A stretch of 61,313 nt of DNA from positions 1 through 61,313 of the forward strand of contig NZ_JACMOM010000291.1 of the NCBI RefSeq assembly GCF_014378035.1, written 5' to 3'. Shown one piece after another: positions 24,808 through 32,797 of the stretch (position 1 is its first letter; every line of letters begins with the position of its first letter). Position numbers and translations under genes: made by a program. Under the pieces are notes generated by a model. That model was given only the letters and a program-made list of their open reading frames with translations, was not told the origin of the DNA and searched no databases. The DNA is from Aeromicrobium sp. (GTDB lineage Bacteria > Actinomycetota > Actinomycetes > Propionibacteriales > Nocardioidaceae).

Positions 24808-25263
24808 TCAGGAGGAGAGCAGGGGTGCGGTGTGGCCGATGCTGCTGTCGATGGCGCCCGCCACCGTCACCTGACCGGTGGGCACCAGGCGAATGACGAT
24901 GCACTCGCGACTCCATCTCTCGACGGCATGGTCCTTGTCGCCGAGGTTGAGGCGTCCCGTCCTGAGCGCCGTCGTGACGGAGTCCCAGTGCTCCGAGCCC
25001 GGGGCGACGACCTCCACAAGTGCTTCCGCCTCGGCGACGAGGGCTCGGGTCGACTTGCTGCGCAGCATCAGCGTGACAACGTGCTGGTCGGTGATACCGG
25101 GCAGTGGCTGCTCGGTGCCACCCGTGACCAAGCACACCGCGTCGCCGACCCACTCGTGCCACAGGGGCTGGGTGTGGCCGGCGTACGACACCCAGACGAG
25201 GCCGGACTTCTTGGCAAGCTCGGCGATCAGGGCAGTGGCGGCGTCACCGCCGGATCCGTTCAG
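24808..25263 (-). CDS. Hypothetical protein downstream of the esterase gene
   Basis: About 151 residues; no family recognised. The conserved-looking part runs ALIAELAKKSGLVWVSYAGH to IVIRLVPTGQVTVAGAIDSS. No membrane segment. No ATG or GTG lies suitably in frame: the closest candidate is a CTG (25261-25263) whose last two bases overlap the TGA of the esterase gene (CTGA), like an ATGA coupling. A longer version with a start inside the esterase gene is possible but would begin with Arg/Gly-rich shadow sequence. Probably co-transcribed with the esterase. The start is uncertain. Confidence 0.5.
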   Translation of the reverse strand: MNGSGGDAATALIAELAKKSGLVWVSYAGHTQPLWHEWVGDAVCLVTGGTEQPLPGITDQHVVTLMLRSKSTRALVAEAEALVEVVAPGSEHWDSVTTALRTGRLNLGDKDHAVERWSRECIVIRLVPTGQVTVAGAIDSSIGHTAPLLSS

Positions 25264-26324
25264 AGCTGGGCTGCCGTGACGTTGGTTGCCCGGGGGCGGT
25301 GTGACGACCGAGCCGGCGCGGCGACCGGCGGCGTGGCCGCAGCCTCCCGCGCAGCAAGACCGCGGACGAACGACCCGATCTCCTCGATGGCCGCGCGGGC
25401 CTCGGGCACCCATGCGGCCGCGGCCTGGAAGACGTGCACCTGGCGATCCCACACCTGCAGCTCGCACGCGACGCCGGCGGCGACGAGGCGGTTGGCCATC
25501 AGCTCGGCGTCGGCCATCAGCACCTCGCGCGAACCGACGTGGATCAGTGCCGGGGGCATGTCGGCCAATGGCATGTTGACCGGGCAGACGCGGGTGCCCT
25601 CGACGCCACGGCGGGTGTCCATGCGCAGCGAGACGTCAGTGAGCTTGGCGAGCGCGTGGATCGGGAACGTCTGGCAACGGTCGGCGTTGCGGTGCTCCTG
25701 CTTGTTGGTGGAGTCGAAGTCGAGCAGCGGTGAGATGGCCACGACGCCGGCGGGCTGTCCCCAGTGCTTGTCCATGACGGCACGCGCGACGCTGAAGGCG
25801 AGGTAGCCCCCGGCCGAATCGCCCGCAATGGTGATGTTCTCGGGACGATAGCCCTGGTCGAGGAGCCAGCGGAATGCATCGACGCCGTCAGCGACCGACT
25901 CGGAGATCGGCTCGTACGGCATCTGGCGGTAGCCGACGTTCAGGACGGGCTGCTTCGCGGCGAACGAGATGCGCGAGACCAGGCGGCGGTGGGTGTTGAG
26001 GCCGCAGGTGAGGAATGCGCCCCCGTGGAAGTACAGGATCGCGCCGTCGTTGCCACCGTGGATGTCGGAGACGCCCTTGGCCTGCAGCCACTCGCTGGAG
26101 GAGGTTGCGAGCTCGATCGAGCGCCACATCGTGCCCTCGTGGACAGGCAGCAGCCGAGCCGCATGCTCGATGACGTTGGGAGGAAAGATGTCAAAGGGCA
26201 GGTGCGCCCAGGCACCGAGCAGCGGCCGCACGGTGTGACGGAGGCCGAAACCCAGAAGACGCGACTGGATGCTCGCGCCGCGGAAGTACCGCGGCTCGGC
26301 GGCCAGTGTCAGGTGTGACGCCAT
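25260..26324 (-). CDS. Alpha/beta hydrolase, hormone-sensitive-lipase type esterase
   Basis: Carboxylesterase or lipase of 354 residues. The oxyanion-hole motif ILYFHGGAFLTCG is near 92-104, the nucleophile elbow TIAGDSAGGYLAFSVA near 162-177, and the C-terminal His is in DRQVHVFQ near 310. This set (HGGxF, GDSAGG) defines the HSL family. The N-terminal 80 residues form a cap-like region. The ATG at 26322-26324 has AAGGAGG upstream, which decides the start. It is divergent from a wax-ester/triacylglycerol synthase gene, so the pair may govern storage-lipid turnover (inference). Confidence 0.9.
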   Translation of the reverse strand: MASHLTLAAEPRYFRGASIQSRLLGFGLRHTVRPLLGAWAHLPFDIFPPNVIEHAARLLPVHEGTMWRSIELATSSSEWLQAKGVSDIHGGNDGAILYFHGGAFLTCGLNTHRRLVSRISFAAKQPVLNVGYRQMPYEPISESVADGVDAFRWLLDQGYRPENITIAGDSAGGYLAFSVARAVMDKHWGQPAGVVAISPLLDFDSTNKQEHRNADRCQTFPIHALAKLTDVSLRMDTRRGVEGTRVCPVNMPLADMPPALIHVGSREVLMADAELMANRLVAAGVACELQVWDRQVHVFQAAAAWVPEARAAIEEIGSFVRGLAAREAAATPPVAAPARSSHRPRATNVTAAQL

Positions 26325-26387
26325 GGTGGTCCCCTCCTTGCACGGTGCGACGATCATTTGCCAGTGTTTCACCTAGAGTGACGTGCG

Positions 26388-26397
26388 CCACATGTGG
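26388..26397. promoter_or_regulatory. CCACATGTGG palindrome in a divergent lipid promoter
   Basis: A perfect 10-bp palindrome, CCACATGTGG, sits in the 119-bp gap between the esterase and WS/DGAT genes. A short TCACCTAGAGTGA inverted repeat lies just to its left. These are possible operator sites for joint control of lipid synthesis and breakdown. Confidence 0.3.
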
Positions 26398-26443
26398 GCG
26401 TTAGCGTACTGCCAGCATCCCCCCAGCGCTGAAGGAATTGCCG

Positions 26444-27820
26444 ATGTCGTTCATGCCACCCACGGACTCGATGTTCTTGCTCGCCGAGTCCCGGGAGCAT
26501 CCGATGCATGTCGGTGGCCTCCAGCTGTTCGTCCCGCCCGAGGGTGTGGGGCCCGAGTTCGTGCGCGACATGATCCAGGCGTTCCGTCACACAGACAATG
26601 TCTCGCCGCTGTTCCGCAGGCGTCCGGCCGATCCGGTCGGGTCGCTCGGCAACACGTGGTGGAAGACCGACGAGACGATCGACTACGACCACCACGTGAG
26701 GCACTCGGCCGTGCCGCAGCCCGGTCGCATCCGCGAGCTGCTCCAGCTGACGTCGCGCTGGCACGGCTCTCTGCTCGACCGCCATCGGCCGCTGTGGGAG
26801 GCCCACATCGTCGAAGGGCTCGCAGACGGGCGCGTCGCGGTCTACACCAAGGTGCACCACTCGATGGTCGACGGAGTGTCGGCCCTGCGGCTGATGCAGC
26901 GAGCGCTCAGCGAAGACCCGGAGGCACGCGACTGCGTCCCCCCGTGGGCGCTGCCGTCGGCGAAGACGGCGGGTGGTGGCGGCGGTTTCGACCCGTGGGG
27001 CCTGATCCGCGCCGGAGCCGGTGCCGCGGGAGACATCGCGGGTCTCGTGCCGGCGTCGTTCAAGATCGCCAACCAGATCATCCGCGATGGTGACATCACG
27101 CTGCCCCGGGCGCCCAAGACGATTCTCAACGGTCCGGTCGGCGGCGCGCGTCGCTTCGCCGCTCAGTCGTGGGAGATCGAGCGCATCCAGCGGGTCGCCA
27201 AGTCGTCGGCCACGACCCTCAACGACGTCGTGCTGGCGATGGTGTCCGGGGCCCTGCGCGCGTACCTCCTGGAGCAGCACGCGCTTCCCGATGAACCGAT
27301 GACGGCGATGGTGCCGGTGTCACTCGCTCTGCGCGCAGAGTCAGCCGGCACCGAGAGCGGCGGGGGCAACTCGGTCGGAGCGATCGTGGTCAACCTCGCC
27401 ACCGACCGCGAGAGCGGACCGACTCGTCTGGAGGAGATCGCCTACTCCTCGCGGCAGGCCAAGAAGATCATGGGAGACCTGTCGCCGACGCAGATCCTGG
27501 CCTTCTCCGCGCTGCAGATGCTGCCCATCGCGCTGACGCCGGTGCCCGGCTTCGTCCGGTTCACCCGCCCGCCGTTCAACGTCGTCGTGTCGAACGTGCC
27601 GGGGCCGAAAAAACCGATGTACTTCAACGGCTCCCGCCTCGACGGCATGTACCCGGTCTCGATCGTGCTCGACGGACAGGCCCTCAACATCACTCTCACC
27701 AGCCGTGACAAGTACCTCGACTTCGGTTTGATTGGCTGTCGCCGCAGCGTCCCGCACCTGCAACGGCTGCTGATCCACCTCGAGTCCTCGTTGGCCGAGC
27801 TCGAGACCGCCTGGGGCTGA
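26444..27820 (+). CDS. Wax ester synthase/diacylglycerol acyltransferase (WS/DGAT)
   Basis: Acyltransferase of 458 residues that esterifies diacylglycerol or fatty alcohol with acyl-CoA, making storage lipid. The catalytic motif HHSMVDG is near 137-143. The N-terminus SFMPPTDSMFLLAESREHPM and the C-terminal FNVVVSNVPGPKKPMYFNGS near 375-395 are family hallmarks. The ATG at 26444 has GAAGGA about 7 nt before it; a TTG two codons earlier is less likely. Divergent from the HSL-type esterase. Confidence 0.93.
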   Translation: MSFMPPTDSMFLLAESREHPMHVGGLQLFVPPEGVGPEFVRDMIQAFRHTDNVSPLFRRRPADPVGSLGNTWWKTDETIDYDHHVRHSAVPQPGRIRELLQLTSRWHGSLLDRHRPLWEAHIVEGLADGRVAVYTKVHHSMVDGVSALRLMQRALSEDPEARDCVPPWALPSAKTAGGGGGFDPWGLIRAGAGAAGDIAGLVPASFKIANQIIRDGDITLPRAPKTILNGPVGGARRFAAQSWEIERIQRVAKSSATTLNDVVLAMVSGALRAYLLEQHALPDEPMTAMVPVSLALRAESAGTESGGGNSVGAIVVNLATDRESGPTRLEEIAYSSRQAKKIMGDLSPTQILAFSALQMLPIALTPVPGFVRFTRPPFNVVVSNVPGPKKPMYFNGSRLDGMYPVSIVLDGQALNITLTSRDKYLDFGLIGCRRSVPHLQRLLIHLESSLAELETAWG

Positions 27821-27823
27821 CCC

Positions 27824-27924
27824 CTCCCAGCGTCCGCGCTCCAGCGCCCCCGCTGGCAGGGACGCTCTTGAGGAAATGCGCCGCGCGTCGCCACAAGAGC
27901 GTCACTCCCAGCGCGGACGGGAGG
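27824..27924. repeat. Nested inverted repeats forming a predicted three-way junction
   Basis: In the 128-bp gap after the WS/DGAT gene, CGTCCGCGCT (27831-27840) pairs perfectly with AGCGCGGACG (27910-27919), extended by flanking CCTCCC/GGGAGG. Inside lie a 6-bp hairpin CCAGCG-CCCC-CGCTGG (27841-27856) and a perfect 10-bp hairpin GACGCTCTTG / CAAGAGCGTC (27861-27870, 27894-27903). It could be a structured terminator, an RNA element or a small palindromic repeat. It stops about 25 bp before the EamA start. Confidence 0.6.
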
Positions 27925-27948
27925 TTTGACGACCGGCACACTGTCGGG

Positions 27949-28821
27949 GTGAACGCCTTCCTTGCCGTCGTGGCCATCCTCGGCGTCTCGGCCTCGGGGC
28001 CGCTGATGGCCGGCACGGCCGCCCCTGCCCTGGCCATCGCGTTCTGGCGCAATGCCGCCGGGACCCTGGTGCTCGCTCCGTTCGCACTGACCCGCAACCG
28101 CGGCGAGCTGTTTACCCAGACGCGGCGCGGCTGGCTCACGACTGCTTTCGCAGGGGCCATGTTGGCCGCACACTTTGCCACCTGGGTCAGCGCGCTCAAG
28201 CTCACCACTGTCGCGGCCGCCACTGCGCTGGTGACGACGCAGCTCGTGTGGGTCGTGCTCATCGACCGGCTGCGCGGCATCCGCACGACGCGATCCGTGC
28301 TGCTCGGGATGGCGCTCTCGGTCGCAGGGGTTTTCGTCATCTCCGGGGTCGATTTCACCATCTCGACCCGTGCCCTGACGGGTGACCTCCTGGCGATTGC
28401 CGGAGGACTGTTCGCGGCGCTCTACCTGATGGCAGGCAGCGAGATCCGCGAGTCGTGGTCGACGACGGCCTACACATTCACCTGCTACGGCGTCTGCGCA
28501 GTCCTGCTGGCCCTGGTGTGCCTCGTCGGCGGCGTCGGGCTCGGCGGGTTCTCGACGAAGACGTGGCTGCTCATCGCCGCCGTGACGGTCAGCGCCCAGC
28601 TGTTGGGCCACTCACTGCTCAACCACCTGCTCGCCGTGATGAGCCCCGGTCTGATTTCCCTCCTGCTGCTCCTCGAGGTGCCGGGCGCGGCCCTGCTGGC
28701 CGGAATCTTCCTCGACCAGACCCCGCCAGCGGGCATCTACCTCGGCCTCGCGCTGATCCTGTCCGGGCTGGTCGTGGTCGTGGTTCGACGCCCGGCACCG
28801 GACGTCGTCCTCGCGGAGTGA
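27949..28821 (+). CDS. EamA/DMT-superfamily transporter
   Basis: Membrane protein of 290 residues with ten predicted helices arranged as two EamA (DUF6) repeats, the drug/metabolite transporter fold. First repeat: FLAVVAILGVSASGPLMAGT to about residue 125, with AIAFWRNAAGTLVLAP in helix 2. Second repeat: LLAIAGGLFAALYLMAGSEI onward, with MSPGLISLLLLLEVPGAALL near 228-247. The start is a GTG at 27949 that sets helix 1 at the N-terminus; the upstream gap holds a large inverted-repeat structure. Substrate unknown; relatives export metabolites or amino acids. Confidence 0.85.
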   Translation: MNAFLAVVAILGVSASGPLMAGTAAPALAIAFWRNAAGTLVLAPFALTRNRGELFTQTRRGWLTTAFAGAMLAAHFATWVSALKLTTVAAATALVTTQLVWVVLIDRLRGIRTTRSVLLGMALSVAGVFVISGVDFTISTRALTGDLLAIAGGLFAALYLMAGSEIRESWSTTAYTFTCYGVCAVLLALVCLVGGVGLGGFSTKTWLLIAAVTVSAQLLGHSLLNHLLAVMSPGLISLLLLLEVPGAALLAGIFLDQTPPAGIYLGLALILSGLVVVVVRRPAPDVVLAE

Positions 28822-28910
28822 GAGGTCGGTCACCAGGGCCTCGACAAGACGTCGTGGTTACCTCTCGGTAGAGTCAGGAGGTCACCCCCGCAGCAACCGT
28901 TGAGGAGCCC

Positions 28911-30107
28911 ATGATGGGTCGTCTTGTTTCCACCGAAGGCTTGACCGACATCCAGGAAGAGATCCTGAAGACGGTCCGCACGTTCGTCGAGAAGGAGATT
29001 CTTCCGGTCGCGACGGAGCTCGAGCACAAGGACGAGTACCCGACTGACATCGTCGAGGGCCTCAAGGACCTCGGCATCTTCGGCATCATGATCCCCGAGG
29101 AGTACGGGGGTCTGGGCGAGTCTCTCCTCACGTACGTGCTCGTGGTCGAGGAGATCGCTCGCGGCTGGATGAGCGTGTCGGGCGTCATCAACACGCACTT
29201 CATCGTGGCCTACATGCTGATGCACCACGGCACGGAGGAGCAGAAGCAGAAGTATCTCCCCAAGATGGCCACCGGCGAGATCCGCGGCTCGTTCTCGATG
29301 TCGGAGCCGTCACTGGGATCTGACGTTGCCGCCATCAAGACCAAGGCGGTCAAGGGCGACGACGGTGACTACACGATCAACGGCCAGAAGATGTGGCTGA
29401 CCAACGGTGGCTCGTCCAACCTGGTCGCCGTGCTGGTCAAGACCGACGAGGGCAACGACTCGGTCTACAAGAACATGACGGCGTTCCTGGTGGACAAGGA
29501 GGTCGGCTTCGGCGAGACCGCCCAGGGGGTCACCATCCCCGGCAAGATCGAGAAGATGGGCTACAAGGGTGTCGACACCACCGAGCTGATCTTCGAGGGC
29601 GCCAAGATCTCGGCCGACCAGATCCTGGGTGGCGAGCCGGGCAAGGGCTTCTACCAGATGATGGACGGCGTCGAGGTGGGTCGCGTCAACGTCGCCGCCC
29701 GTGCCGTCGGCGTGGCCAACCGCGCCTTCGAGCTCGGCATCGCCTACGCGCAGCAGCGCGAGACGTTCGGCAAGAAGATCGCCGAGCACCAGGCCATCCT
29801 GTTCCGTCTGGCCGAGATGGGCACCAAGGTCGAGACCGCTCACGCCATGGTCGTCAAGGCTGCACGGCTCAAGGATTCCGGCGTGCGCAATGACGTCGAG
29901 GCCGGCATGGCCAAGTACATCGCCGCGGAGTTCTGCAACGAGGTCGTGGCCGACTCGTTCCGCATCCACGGCGGCTACGGCTACTCCAAGGAGTACGAGA
30001 TCGAGCGCCTCTACCGCGAGGCCGCGTTCCTCCTGATCGGTGAGGGCACAGCTGACATCCAGAAGATGATCATCGGTCGTAGCCTGCTCAAGGACTACAA
30101 GCTCTGA
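28911..30107 (+). CDS. Acyl-CoA dehydrogenase
   Basis: FAD enzyme of 398 residues in the acyl-CoA dehydrogenase family. Seen: IPEEYGGLGESLLTYVLVVE near 60-80, FSMSEPSLGSDVAAIKTKAV near 128-147 (flavin/substrate loop), MWLTNGGSSN, and the C-terminal RIHGGYGYSKEYEIERLYRE and LIGEGTADIQKMIIGRSLL with the usual Glu of the EGT motif. Two ATG codons lie in a row (28911, 28914); GAGGAG precedes them. It opens a same-strand run (stress protein, MaoC hydratase, phosphatase, PHP), so it may act with the MaoC enzyme in acyl-CoA breakdown. Only distantly like the enzyme at 6.6 kb. Confidence 0.94.
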   Translation: MMGRLVSTEGLTDIQEEILKTVRTFVEKEILPVATELEHKDEYPTDIVEGLKDLGIFGIMIPEEYGGLGESLLTYVLVVEEIARGWMSVSGVINTHFIVAYMLMHHGTEEQKQKYLPKMATGEIRGSFSMSEPSLGSDVAAIKTKAVKGDDGDYTINGQKMWLTNGGSSNLVAVLVKTDEGNDSVYKNMTAFLVDKEVGFGETAQGVTIPGKIEKMGYKGVDTTELIFEGAKISADQILGGEPGKGFYQMMDGVEVGRVNVAARAVGVANRAFELGIAYAQQRETFGKKIAEHQAILFRLAEMGTKVETAHAMVVKAARLKDSGVRNDVEAGMAKYIAAEFCNEVVADSFRIHGGYGYSKEYEIERLYREAAFLLIGEGTADIQKMIIGRSLLKDYKL

Positions 30108-30138
30108 GTTGTCGACACGGCGCCGGGGAGGTGCGGGA

Positions 30139-30144
30139 TAGGGT
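30139..30144 (+). promoter_or_regulatory. Probable -10 box, leaderless stress-protein gene
   Basis: TAGGGT ends 6 nt before the ATG at 30151, the same layout as the box at 7856-7861. Confidence 0.45.
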
Positions 30145-30150
30145 CGAGGC

Positions 30151-30630
30151 ATGGCAGAGATCTTCTCGTTGGAATACCCGCAGTCGCTCGGCGTCTTCGA
30201 CAAGTATGCGCAGGCGCAGAAGGCCGTCGACTACCTGTCGGACAATGACTTTCCCGTGCAGAACGTCCTGATCGTCGGCACCGAGCTCAAGCAGATCGAG
30301 CGTGTCACGGGTCGTCTCACGAATGGCCGGGTCGCTGCGGCGGGCGCCATGTCGGGCCTGTGGATGGGCCTGTTCATCGGCATCTTGTTCGGCCTCTTCG
30401 CCGAGGAGAACGCCTGGCTGTCGACGGTCCTGAGCACGATGGCCATCGGGCTGGTGTTCGGCGTGGTGTGGTCACTGGTCGGCTACGCCGCCACGCGCGG
30501 CCAGCGCGACTTCAGCTCGGTGCAGAAGGTGGTCGCGACGAAGTACGAGGTGCTGGTCGAGCACAAGCACCTCGCCGCCGGCCAGGACATGCTCGCCACG
30601 ATGCCCGGTGAGGGCCCTCTCGTCAGCTGA
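30151..30630 (+). CDS. General stress protein 17M-like membrane protein
   Basis: Protein of 159 residues with the YflT/general-stress-protein-17M N-domain at 10-60 (LGVFDKYAQAQKAVDYLSDN, DFPVQNVLIVGTELKQIERV). Two membrane helices follow at about 65-85 and 92-112 (AGAMSGLWMGLFIGILFGLF, then VLSTMAIGLVFGVVWSLVGY). The C-terminal end returns to a soluble ferredoxin-like strand (KYEVLVEHKHLAAGQDMLAT). Function unknown; relatives in Bacillus belong to the general stress regulon. The ATG is preceded at 6 nt by TAGGGT, so the message may be leaderless and independent of the dehydrogenase. Confidence 0.82.
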   Translation: MAEIFSLEYPQSLGVFDKYAQAQKAVDYLSDNDFPVQNVLIVGTELKQIERVTGRLTNGRVAAAGAMSGLWMGLFIGILFGLFAEENAWLSTVLSTMAIGLVFGVVWSLVGYAATRGQRDFSSVQKVVATKYEVLVEHKHLAAGQDMLATMPGEGPLVS

Positions 30631-30701
30631 CCCTCGAAGCCGGCCGGGGTTCGCGTCGGACATGATGGTGGGCGATCAACCCCGCCTCCCGAGGAGCCCC
30701 C

Positions 30702-31232
30702 ATGCAGTTCGGTCGTAGCTACGAAGAGTTCGAGGTCGGCGCCACCTACAAGCACTGGCCCGGCAAGACCGTCACCGAGTACGACGACCATCTCTTCTGC
30801 TTGCTGACGATGAACCACCACCCCCTTCACCTCGACGCGAACTACGCCGAGAAGACCACCCAGTTCGGCAAGAACGTCGTGGTCGGCAACTACGTCTACT
30901 CGATCCTGCTCGGCATGAGCGTCGCCGACGTCTCCGGCAAGGCCATCGCGAACCCCGAGGTCGAGTCGCTGCGCCACGTCGCCCCCACGTTCCACGGCGA
31001 CACCCTCTACGGCGAGACCACGGTGCTCGAGAAGACCGAGAGCAGGAGCAAGGACGACCGGGGCATCGTCTACGTCGAGACGATCGGGTACAACCAGGAC
31101 GGGACGATCGTCTGCGTCTTCCGTCGTAAGGTCATGGTCCCCAAGGACAGCTACCTGACCGAGCGTGGCGGGGAGCAGCCGGGCCGACCGGTGCCGGTGC
31201 CGGACAAGAACTGGGCCGGCCCGCAGGCATGA
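30702..31232 (+). CDS. MaoC-family dehydratase
   Basis: Hot-dog fold hydratase of 176 residues, of the MaoC/mesaconyl-CoA hydratase type, expected to add water across an enoyl-CoA. The hydratase motif region is FCLLTMNHHPLHLDANYAEK near 36-55 (active-site Asp/His pattern D...NxHPLH), then GNYVYSILLGMSV near 66-78. GAGGAGC precedes the ATG. The TGA overlaps the next gene's ATG (ATGA). It lies 0.6 kb after an acyl-CoA dehydrogenase, fitting consecutive oxidation and hydration steps. The true substrate is not known. Confidence 0.88.
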   Translation: MQFGRSYEEFEVGATYKHWPGKTVTEYDDHLFCLLTMNHHPLHLDANYAEKTTQFGKNVVVGNYVYSILLGMSVADVSGKAIANPEVESLRHVAPTFHGDTLYGETTVLEKTESRSKDDRGIVYVETIGYNQDGTIVCVFRRKVMVPKDSYLTERGGEQPGRPVPVPDKNWAGPQA

Positions 31233-31834
31233 GCCCGGCGGGGACAGCAGCCGCTTCAAGAGATGGCGACGAGCTGTGGATCGTCCGCCACGGCGAGACT
31301 GAGTGGAGTGCGCGCGGGCAGCACACGTCGACCACCGACCTCGCGCTGACGGTCGACGGTGAGACGTCGGCGCGGTCGCTCACCGAGCGCCTCGCCCGCG
31401 TCGACTTCGTCCAGGTCCTGACGAGTCCGCGGCGTAGGGCGCGCGACACCGCCGCACTCGCCGGCTTCCCCGAGGCTGAGCCCGACGACGATCTTGCCGA
31501 GTGGGCCTACGGTGACTACGAGGGGTTGACGACCCCCGAGATCAGGGAGACCGTGCCCGGCTGGTCAGTCTGGACGCACCCCAGCCCGGGAGGCGAGACG
31601 GCGGACCAGATTGGCGCCAGGCTCGACCGGATCGTGACCCGAGCGAGGGCCGAGGACGGCAAGACCCTCGTGTTCGCGCACGGTCACTCGCTGCGAGTGC
31701 TTGCAGCGCGGTGGCTCGGGCTGCCGGTGCCGGACGGCAGGATCTTCCTCCTCGACACCGCGACGATCTCCGTTCTCGCGGTCGACAGGGGGACGCCCGT
31801 CATCCGTCTCTGGAACGCCACGTCGACCGACTAG
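31229..31834 (+). CDS. Histidine phosphatase family protein
   Basis: Phosphoglycerate-mutase-like phosphatase of 201 residues. The catalytic RHGETEW motif is in WIVRHGETEWSARGQH near 17-32; SPRRRARDTAALAG near 65-78 supplies the second Arg, and the second catalytic His is in VFAHGHSLRVLAARWL near 148-163. It starts at the ATG overlapping the MaoC stop by 4 nt, so they are coupled. The natural substrate (sugar phosphate, nucleotide or other) cannot be read. The TAG stop lies inside the -10-like TAGCCT of the next gene. Confidence 0.9.
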   Translation: MSPAGTAAASRDGDELWIVRHGETEWSARGQHTSTTDLALTVDGETSARSLTERLARVDFVQVLTSPRRRARDTAALAGFPEAEPDDDLAEWAYGDYEGLTTPEIRETVPGWSVWTHPSPGGETADQIGARLDRIVTRARAEDGKTLVFAHGHSLRVLAARWLGLPVPDGRIFLLDTATISVLAVDRGTPVIRLWNATSTD

Positions 31835-31837
31835 CCT
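31832..31837 (+). promoter_or_regulatory. Probable -10 box, leaderless PHP gene
   Basis: TAGCCT ends 6 nt before the GTG at 31844 and includes the stop codon of the preceding gene. Spacing fits leaderless transcription. Confidence 0.4.
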
Positions 31838-31843
31838 GATCGC

Positions 31844-32674
31844 GTGCGTATCGACCTCCACACCCACTCCAACCGCTCGGATGGCACCGACAGCCCGTCC
31901 GAGCTGGTCTCCAAGGCCGTGTCCGCGGGACTCGACGTGGTGGCTCTCACCGATCACGACTCCACTGCCGGGTGGGAGGAGGCCGAGCAGGCGGCGATGG
32001 ACGTCGGGCGCATCGAGCTGGTGCGGGGCATCGAAGTGTCGACCAAGCTCGACGGCAAGAGCATCCACCTTCTCGGTTACGAGTTCGACCCCACCGACGT
32101 GCCGCTGCTCGCCGAGCTCGACCGGGTGCTCACGGGGCGCAACAGCAGGCTTCCCGGGATCATCGCCAACCTCAACGCGATCGGCATCGACATCACGGCC
32201 GCCGAGGTCGACGCGAAGGCCAGCAACGCCAAGGCATCGGGTCGTCCGCACGTGGCCGACGTCCTGGTCGACAAGCGGGTGGTCGTTGACCGCGACGAGG
32301 CGTTCGACCTCTACCTCATGCCCGGACGTCCGGGCTATGTGCACCGCTACGCCGCAGACCTGCCCGACACCATCAGGCTCCTGAAGGCCGCCGGTGGCAA
32401 GACGGTGCTGGCGCACCCGTGGTCGCGCGGGAGTGATCGGGTGTTGACCCCGGCCCGCATCGCGGAGCTCGCTGACCTCGGGCTCGACGGTCTCGAGGTC
32501 GACCACAACGACCACGGGCTCGAGGCCCGTGCGCGCCTCGGCCAGCTGGCCCGCGAGCTCGGCCTCGTCCACACGGGCTCGAGCGACTACCACGGCACGG
32601 GCAAGTCGGCGAGGTTCAGCCTCGGATGCCACACCACCGCACGCGACCAGTTCGAGAGACTCCTCAGCCGCTGA
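31844..32674 (+). CDS. PHP-domain phosphoesterase
   Basis: Metal-dependent phosphoesterase of 276 residues of the TrpH/YciV type; relatives hydrolyse 3',5'-bis- or cyclic phosphates and 5' ends of RNA. PHP metal ligands are visible in order: DLHTHSNRSDG (4-14), LTDHDSTAGWEEA (36-48), RGIEVSTKLDGKSIHLLGYE (60-79), GRPHVADVL (131-139), LAHPWS (187-192), and VHTGSSDYHG near 242-251. The GTG at 31844 starts VRIDLHTHSNRSDG. It closes the gene run starting at 28.9 kb. Confidence 0.92.
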   Translation: MRIDLHTHSNRSDGTDSPSELVSKAVSAGLDVVALTDHDSTAGWEEAEQAAMDVGRIELVRGIEVSTKLDGKSIHLLGYEFDPTDVPLLAELDRVLTGRNSRLPGIIANLNAIGIDITAAEVDAKASNAKASGRPHVADVLVDKRVVVDRDEAFDLYLMPGRPGYVHRYAADLPDTIRLLKAAGGKTVLAHPWSRGSDRVLTPARIAELADLGLDGLEVDHNDHGLEARARLGQLARELGLVHTGSSDYHGTGKSARFSLGCHTTARDQFERLLSR

Positions 32675-32716
32675 CCCCCACCATTCGGCGCGTGTCTCAC
32701 CTGACGGTGACCAGAT

Positions 32717-32730
32717 CTCGAGAAATCGAG
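32717..32730. terminator. Weak hairpin between convergent genes
   Basis: CTCGA-GAAA-TCGAG, a 5-bp stem with a GAAA tetraloop, lies in the 110-bp gap between the PHP gene and the convergent reductase gene. A TCACC/GGTGA pair is just before it. It may end transcription, but there is no T-run. Confidence 0.3.
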
Positions 32731-32771
32731 TGCCCCGGGCGCCAATTCCTGATGAGGCGATCGCGTGGGGG

Positions 32772-32797
32772 CTAGGCGGAGGGGCTAGGCGGAGGGG
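32772..32797. repeat. Tandem 13-bp duplication at a stop codon
   Basis: CTAGGCGGAGGGG occurs twice in direct succession (32772-32784 and 32785-32797). The second copy holds the TAG stop of the minus-strand flavin reductase. The first copy duplicates the last codons and the stop outside the gene, so the protein is unchanged. Confidence 0.85.

Noticed and set aside
6640-30107. The two acyl-CoA dehydrogenase genes as a recent duplication
   Set aside because: They share family motifs but differ in length and throughout most of the sequence, so they are old paralogues.
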